DNA of 57,748 nt from Alphaproteobacteria bacterium. Its GTDB lineage: Bacteria; Pseudomonadota; Alphaproteobacteria; Reyranellales; Reyranellaceae. The first letter of the stretch is position 1. Each line of letters starts with the position of its first letter. The stretch is taken from NCBI GenBank assembly GCA_026126245.1, contig JAHCJT010000002.1:1-57748 (forward strand), given 5' to 3'. Below the pieces are notes generated by a model. The model made no database searches, was not told the DNA's origin, and saw only the letters and a program-made list of their open reading frames with translations. Below, piece by piece: positions 52,780 through 57,748 of the stretch. Position numbers and translations under genes: made by a program.

Positions 52780-54051
52780 TCAGTGCCGAATGTTCGGCGC
52801 CGTCAGCTTGAGGCCCTGGTTCAGGCTCTTCAGATACAACTCGAGGTCGCCGTACTCGGGGGCATCGGGCGGCAATTCGTTGGCCCGCACCTGCACGGCG
52901 CACCACTGGAAACGCTTACGCACATCCCAGGTCTGGCCGGTGCCGCGGCTGGTACGCCACGTCGGGAAATGGTCGAGCTGGCCACGGAATTCGCCCAGCC
53001 ACTGGCCGCGCAGCCATTTCAGGGCGCCCTTTTCCGCCGTATGGCAGTCGATGCAGGCAAAGTTGAGCTGGCCGATCTTGGTTTCGGTCAGATGCTTGCC
53101 GCGCTCGACGGCCGCTTTGGCCTCGGGGCTCGACACGTCGACCCGGATCTCGCGGCCGTTGGACAGCGAATGCAGAAACACGCTCATGTCGATGTTCTCA
53201 GTGCTCTGCATGCGCCACTCGACGTTCATCACCGCGCGCGCGTGGCGATAGATGAACTCCTCGACACCCAGCACCTTCTTCAGACGCGGCTCCCACTTGG
53301 GCATCGACGTCGCCCAGCCGGCAAACGCCGCCTTGGGATTGGCGTGACAGGTCACGCAGCTCTTGCCGTTCGCCGCCGGCTTGGCGGCCAGCGCCGCCCC
53401 GATCTCAATGCGTTCAGCCGCCGGATTGACGAACGGGTCGAGCGCATCGCGGTCCTCGACCGGCCGCTTGCGCTTCTGCGGATCGTCGAGGTCGTTCTTG
53501 AACGTCGTCGGAGTCTTCAGCGTCTTGAGAAACGCCACCATGTCCCGGATCTCGTCCGGCTTGTAGAAGCCGTGCGCGCCCCAAGGCGGCATCGACGTCT
53601 GCGGATTGTAGACGCGCGCGTCGTAAATGTAGTTGTACAGCCACTGGTCCGTGCGGCCCGCGGTCGCGATTTCCGACAAGTCCGGCGCGACATTGCCCGG
53701 CGTTTCCGGAGTCGCGGGTCCCATGATGTGGCAAGCGAGGCAGCCACCCCCGCGGGCACGTGAGAATGCCAGTTCCTGGCCCTTCTTCGGATCGCCCGTG
53801 ATGTCGCCCGTGATTGCGATTTCCTTGCCGGGCGGCGGCGTCACGTCGCGGCGCGCAAGGGTGTTGTAGGCGTCCCAGTGAGCCTTGCTCCAATCGCGAT
53901 AGCGTGTCCACGGTTCCGGCGACGCCGAGCCCTCGAGATGCAGCGGCGGCGCCTTGGATTGCGCCATCGCTGCGCCGGCAACCATCCCCGCGGCCACTGC
54001 CACCAATGCCATCGCGCCAATGCCGCGGCGACCTGCCCCCCACCTGTTCAT
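52780..54051 (-). CDS. soxXA: Fused SoxX-SoxA cytochrome c (L-cysteine S-thiosulfotransferase)
   Basis: This 423-aa exported triple-haem protein joins two normally separate subunits. Residues 1-30 are a signal peptide. Residues about 75-180 are a SoxX-type monohaem domain with CLACH (104-108) and M154 in SMPPWG as probable axial ligand. Residues about 205-423 are a SoxA-type domain with CVTCH (232-236), CIDCH (333-337) and the catalytic cysteine C384 in QWCAVQVRA. SoxXA couples thiosulfate to SoxY. The frame runs through both parts without a stop, so this looks like a true fusion. No separate soxX or soxA is in the window. Confidence 0.9.
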   Translation of the reverse strand: MNRWGAGRRGIGAMALVAVAAGMVAGAAMAQSKAPPLHLEGSASPEPWTRYRDWSKAHWDAYNTLARRDVTPPPGKEIAITGDITGDPKKGQELAFSRARGGGCLACHIMGPATPETPGNVAPDLSEIATAGRTDQWLYNYIYDARVYNPQTSMPPWGAHGFYKPDEIRDMVAFLKTLKTPTTFKNDLDDPQKRKRPVEDRDALDPFVNPAAERIEIGAALAAKPAANGKSCVTCHANPKAAFAGWATSMPKWEPRLKKVLGVEEFIYRHARAVMNVEWRMQSTENIDMSVFLHSLSNGREIRVDVSSPEAKAAVERGKHLTETKIGQLNFACIDCHTAEKGALKWLRGQWLGEFRGQLDHFPTWRTSRGTGQTWDVRKRFQWCAVQVRANELPPDAPEYGDLELYLKSLNQGLKLTAPNIRH

Positions 54052-54149
54052 CGTTGCCCCCTATCGTTCATTTGGCGCGCCGGCGCCGGACCCGCCGGCG
54101 CCTGACGCCATGGCTATTGTTGATGCCCGAAAGTTACGCAACGCGCACG

Positions 54150-54539
54150 CTAGCATGTTGCCGCCAGAGCGGACCGATGACGCTCGATTTCCGCGTCCAG
54201 GAGGCCCCAGAAATGGTCCTCCCCCGGATAGCCGGTGATCCGTCCCAGTTCCCTGCCGCACGAAACGATGACGAAGGTCGGCGTGTATTCCACCGGCTTG
54301 GCCAGCCGCACGCCACCGTTGCCGTCATGGTCCGCATCGACCCGTCGCAGCGGCAGAACGCGCGCCTCGGCGGTCTTGTCGTACACCGTGCCGACCTGCC
54401 GATCCCACGCGGCACACCAGGCGCAACCCTTGGAATGATACATTACCAGCTCGGCCGCCCGCGAGGCGGCAACCGTCGCGATGACGGCGATTGCTGCGAC
54501 CGTCATTGCACCCGCCGCGCGACCGAGCGGACCTGCCAT
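54150..54539 (-). CDS. soxS: SoxS-like thioredoxin-fold protein
   Basis: This 129-aa exported protein has an N-terminal signal or anchor (about residues 8-28) and CAWC (39-42) in HSKGCAWCAAWDRQVG, the SoxS-type active site. A cis-Pro region YTPTFVIV is near residue 86. SoxS keeps SoxY cysteine reactive by reducing it. It is the first gene of the sox operon, 98 bp before soxXA, and has AGGAGG 10 bp before the ATG. No SoxV/CcdA electron donor is in view. Confidence 0.82.
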   Translation of the reverse strand: MAGPLGRAAGAMTVAAIAVIATVAASRAAELVMYHSKGCAWCAAWDRQVGTVYDKTAEARVLPLRRVDADHDGNGGVRLAKPVEYTPTFVIVSCGRELGRITGYPGEDHFWGLLDAEIERHRSALAATC

Positions 54540-54582
54540 ATGGCCGCTTCCTCCTAGTCCCTTATTTCAATTGCCGCTTATA

Positions 54583-54596
54583 TTAGAAAGCTCTAA
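54583..54596. promoter_or_regulatory. Candidate SoxR operator between soxS and soxR
   Basis: TTAGA-AAGC-TCTAA is a perfect 5-bp dyad in a short AT-rich stretch, unusual in this GC-rich region. It lies inside the spacers of possible promoters in both directions: plus TTGCCG-N17-TAAATT (54571-54599), minus TTGCAA-N17-TAATAT. An ArsR-type repressor bound here would block both. Promoter matches are 4 of 6 each, so modest. Confidence 0.5.
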
Positions 54597-54618
54597 ATTG
54601 CTTTGCAACAGGCAAGCA

Positions 54619-54972
54619 ATGAACCAATACACACGAATGCTTGAGGGCGTCGACAGAAAGCGCTTCGAAAGCAGCGCCGCAACCGCCGCGGAGCTGCTGA
54701 AGGCCTTGGCCAACCAACGCCGGTTGATGATCCTGTGCGCTTTGGCCGATGGTGAACGCTCGGTCAGCGATCTCGCGGCGGAGGTCGGATTGGGCCAATC
54801 GGCGCTGTCGCAGCATCTCGCCCGCCTGCGCGGACTGGGCGTTGTGGCTGCGCGTCGCGATGCGCAATCGATCTACTACCGCCTCGCCGACCCGGCGGCG
54901 GCGCGTGTGCTGGAGACTCTGGCAGCGATCTTCTGCCCGCCGGAAATCAAGCCGGTCAAACGCCGGAAATAG
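54619..54972 (+). CDS. soxR: ArsR-family regulator SoxR (SqrR/BigR type)
   Basis: This 117-aa winged-helix protein has the recognition helix region LAAEVGLGQSALSQHLARLRGLG (about 52-74). Cysteines C40 and C106 are 66 residues apart, the spacing of the persulfide-sensing pair in SqrR (C41/C107) and BigR. It should repress sox genes until a persulfide or polysulfide links the two cysteines. The gene diverges from the sox operon and shares an AT-rich palindrome with it. Confidence 0.9.
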   Translation: MNQYTRMLEGVDRKRFESSAATAAELLKALANQRRLMILCALADGERSVSDLAAEVGLGQSALSQHLARLRGLGVVAARRDAQSIYYRLADPAAARVLETLAAIFCPPEIKPVKRRK

Positions 54973-54980
54973 GGACAAGC

Positions 54981-55869
54981 TTGGCGCGCGGCGGCACCGT
55001 TCGATCCTTGCTCGCGGCGCTGCTGTGGGCGGCTCTTGGCTTCGTCACGCCGGCTCAGGCCGAAGCCGTGCGCATTGCCCACGACGGCCGCACGCTCAAC
55101 GGCGAGCTCGCTGTGCCCGATGGCGGCACCATGAGCGGCGGACTTGTGATTCTGGTGCACGGGACACTGATGCACGGCCGCATGGAAATCATGGCGGCAC
55201 TGCAAGAGGCCCTGTCAGAACGCGGCATTGCCAGTCTGGCGATCACGCTGTCGCTGGGCGTCGACAACCGCCGCGGCCCGTATGATTGCGCCATTCCCTA
55301 CCGCGAGACGCTGCAACAGACGGTCCGGGAGATCGGTGCCTGGGCCCGGTGGGCGAAGGGCCGCGGTGCCTCACGTGTCGACCTTGCGGGTCATTCACGA
55401 GGTGGCGCACAGGCCGCCTTTGCGCTCGCCACGGCAGCCACAAATGATATTCGCAGGCTGATCCTGATCGCGCCGACAATTTTCGGGCCCGAAGACGTCG
55501 CGGCAGCCTATGCCGCGACGTTCGGCATCGACCTGTCGGCCCGCATCGCCGAAGCCCGGCGCCTGCAAAGCGCGCCCGGCGCCGACATGCGAGGTGTCGG
55601 CTTCCTCTATTGTCGCGCGGCGACGGTCTCGCCGCAGGCGTTCCTCGACACCTACACCGGCGCCGAGCGGCATGACACGCCGACGCTGCTGCAACGCATC
55701 TCCGTACCGACGCTGGTGGTGATCGCCGGCAACGACGAGGTCGTCCGCGGCCTTGGCACGCGCCTGCCGGCCGCGTCCGACCGGTTGCGCATCGCCACGG
55801 TCGATGGCGCCGACCACTTCTTCCGCGATCTCTACGGCGACGATCTGGCCGAGGCCGTGGCCACCTTCG

Positions 55870-55880
<11 letters not shown>
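54981..55880 (+). CDS. Exported alpha/beta hydrolase
   Basis: This 299-aa protein starts at a TTG (54981) 8 bp after soxR, with AGGGA upstream. The signal peptide ends near TPAQA. The hydrolase fold shows HGTLMHG (oxyanion loop), the nucleophile elbow GHSRGG near residue 138, an acid in VVIAGNDEVV and His in VDGADHFFRD. It is likely co-transcribed with soxR, but its substrate and link to sulfur oxidation are unknown. Its end overlaps the convergent RND gene by 11 bp. Confidence 0.85.

Positions 55881-57748
<1,868 letters not shown>

Overview
The window is GC-rich, gene-dense bacterial chromosome. The gene content and codon use suggest a metabolically versatile alphaproteobacterium: a C-P lyase locus, many ABC/TRAP/TTT solute importers, a Sox thiosulfate-oxidation operon and an AtzE/AtzF-type amidase set. 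I cannot place it below class level. I see no rRNA, tRNA, CRISPR array, IS element or phage gene. About 57 protein genes are supported. Many sit in tight operons with ATGA or GTGA start/stop overlaps.

Layout, left to right. (1) 1-7304: phosphonate use. phnGHIJ (minus strand, phnJ cut by the window edge) diverges from the GntR-type regulator gene phnF, with a palindromic candidate operator between them; the importer phnCDE1E2 follows. (2) 7461-11666: a second phosphorus-type module, a UgpB/A/E-like importer without its ATPase plus a GpdQ/CpdA-like phosphodiesterase. A palindromic genomic repeat lies inside the 5' coding region of the binding-protein gene. (3) 11881-14130: TfdA/TauD-like dioxygenase and MFS transporter. 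(4) 14158-23983: AtzH/AtzE/AtzG-like genes, a complete dipeptide-type ABC importer and an AtzF-like allophanate hydrolase; together a likely route for carboxybiuret- or ureido-type nitrogen compounds. (5) 24012-30333: TRAP importer, MmgE/PrpD protein and an orphan family-5 binding protein. (6) 30495-33977: lipocalin-like protein, aldo/keto reductase, amidohydrolase and gamma-glutamylcyclotransferase-like protein.

(7) 33984-47567 is the most pathway-like unassigned block. Two tandem minus-strand operons hold two sugar isomerase/epimerase TIM barrels, two Gfo/Idh/MocA oxidoreductases, a DUF993 protein, a DHDPS-like aldolase, an enolase-superfamily protein, an NAD-epimerase homologue, a GNAT and a TetR regulator. 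A divergent tripartite tricarboxylate-type importer lies alongside. The same 16-bp palindrome, GTAACC-N4-(G/C)GTTAC, precedes both operons and the importer, so one TetR protein plausibly controls all of it. It looks like a regulon for uptake and oxidation/isomerisation/aldol cleavage of an unidentified sugar or sugar acid.

(8) 47865-48083 holds a gene that standard gene calling would miss: a 72-residue SelW/Rdx-family selenoprotein with an in-frame UGA in a CxxU motif, a good ribosome binding site and a candidate bacterial SECIS hairpin just downstream of the UGA. (9) 48093-54972: a sox operon (soxS-like, soxX-soxA fusion, soxY, soxZ, soxB, soxC, soxD) with a divergent SqrR/BigR-type SoxR that has the two cysteines expected of a persulfide sensor. 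(10) 54981-57748: an exported alpha/beta hydrolase and the C-terminal part of an RND efflux pump that runs off the right edge.
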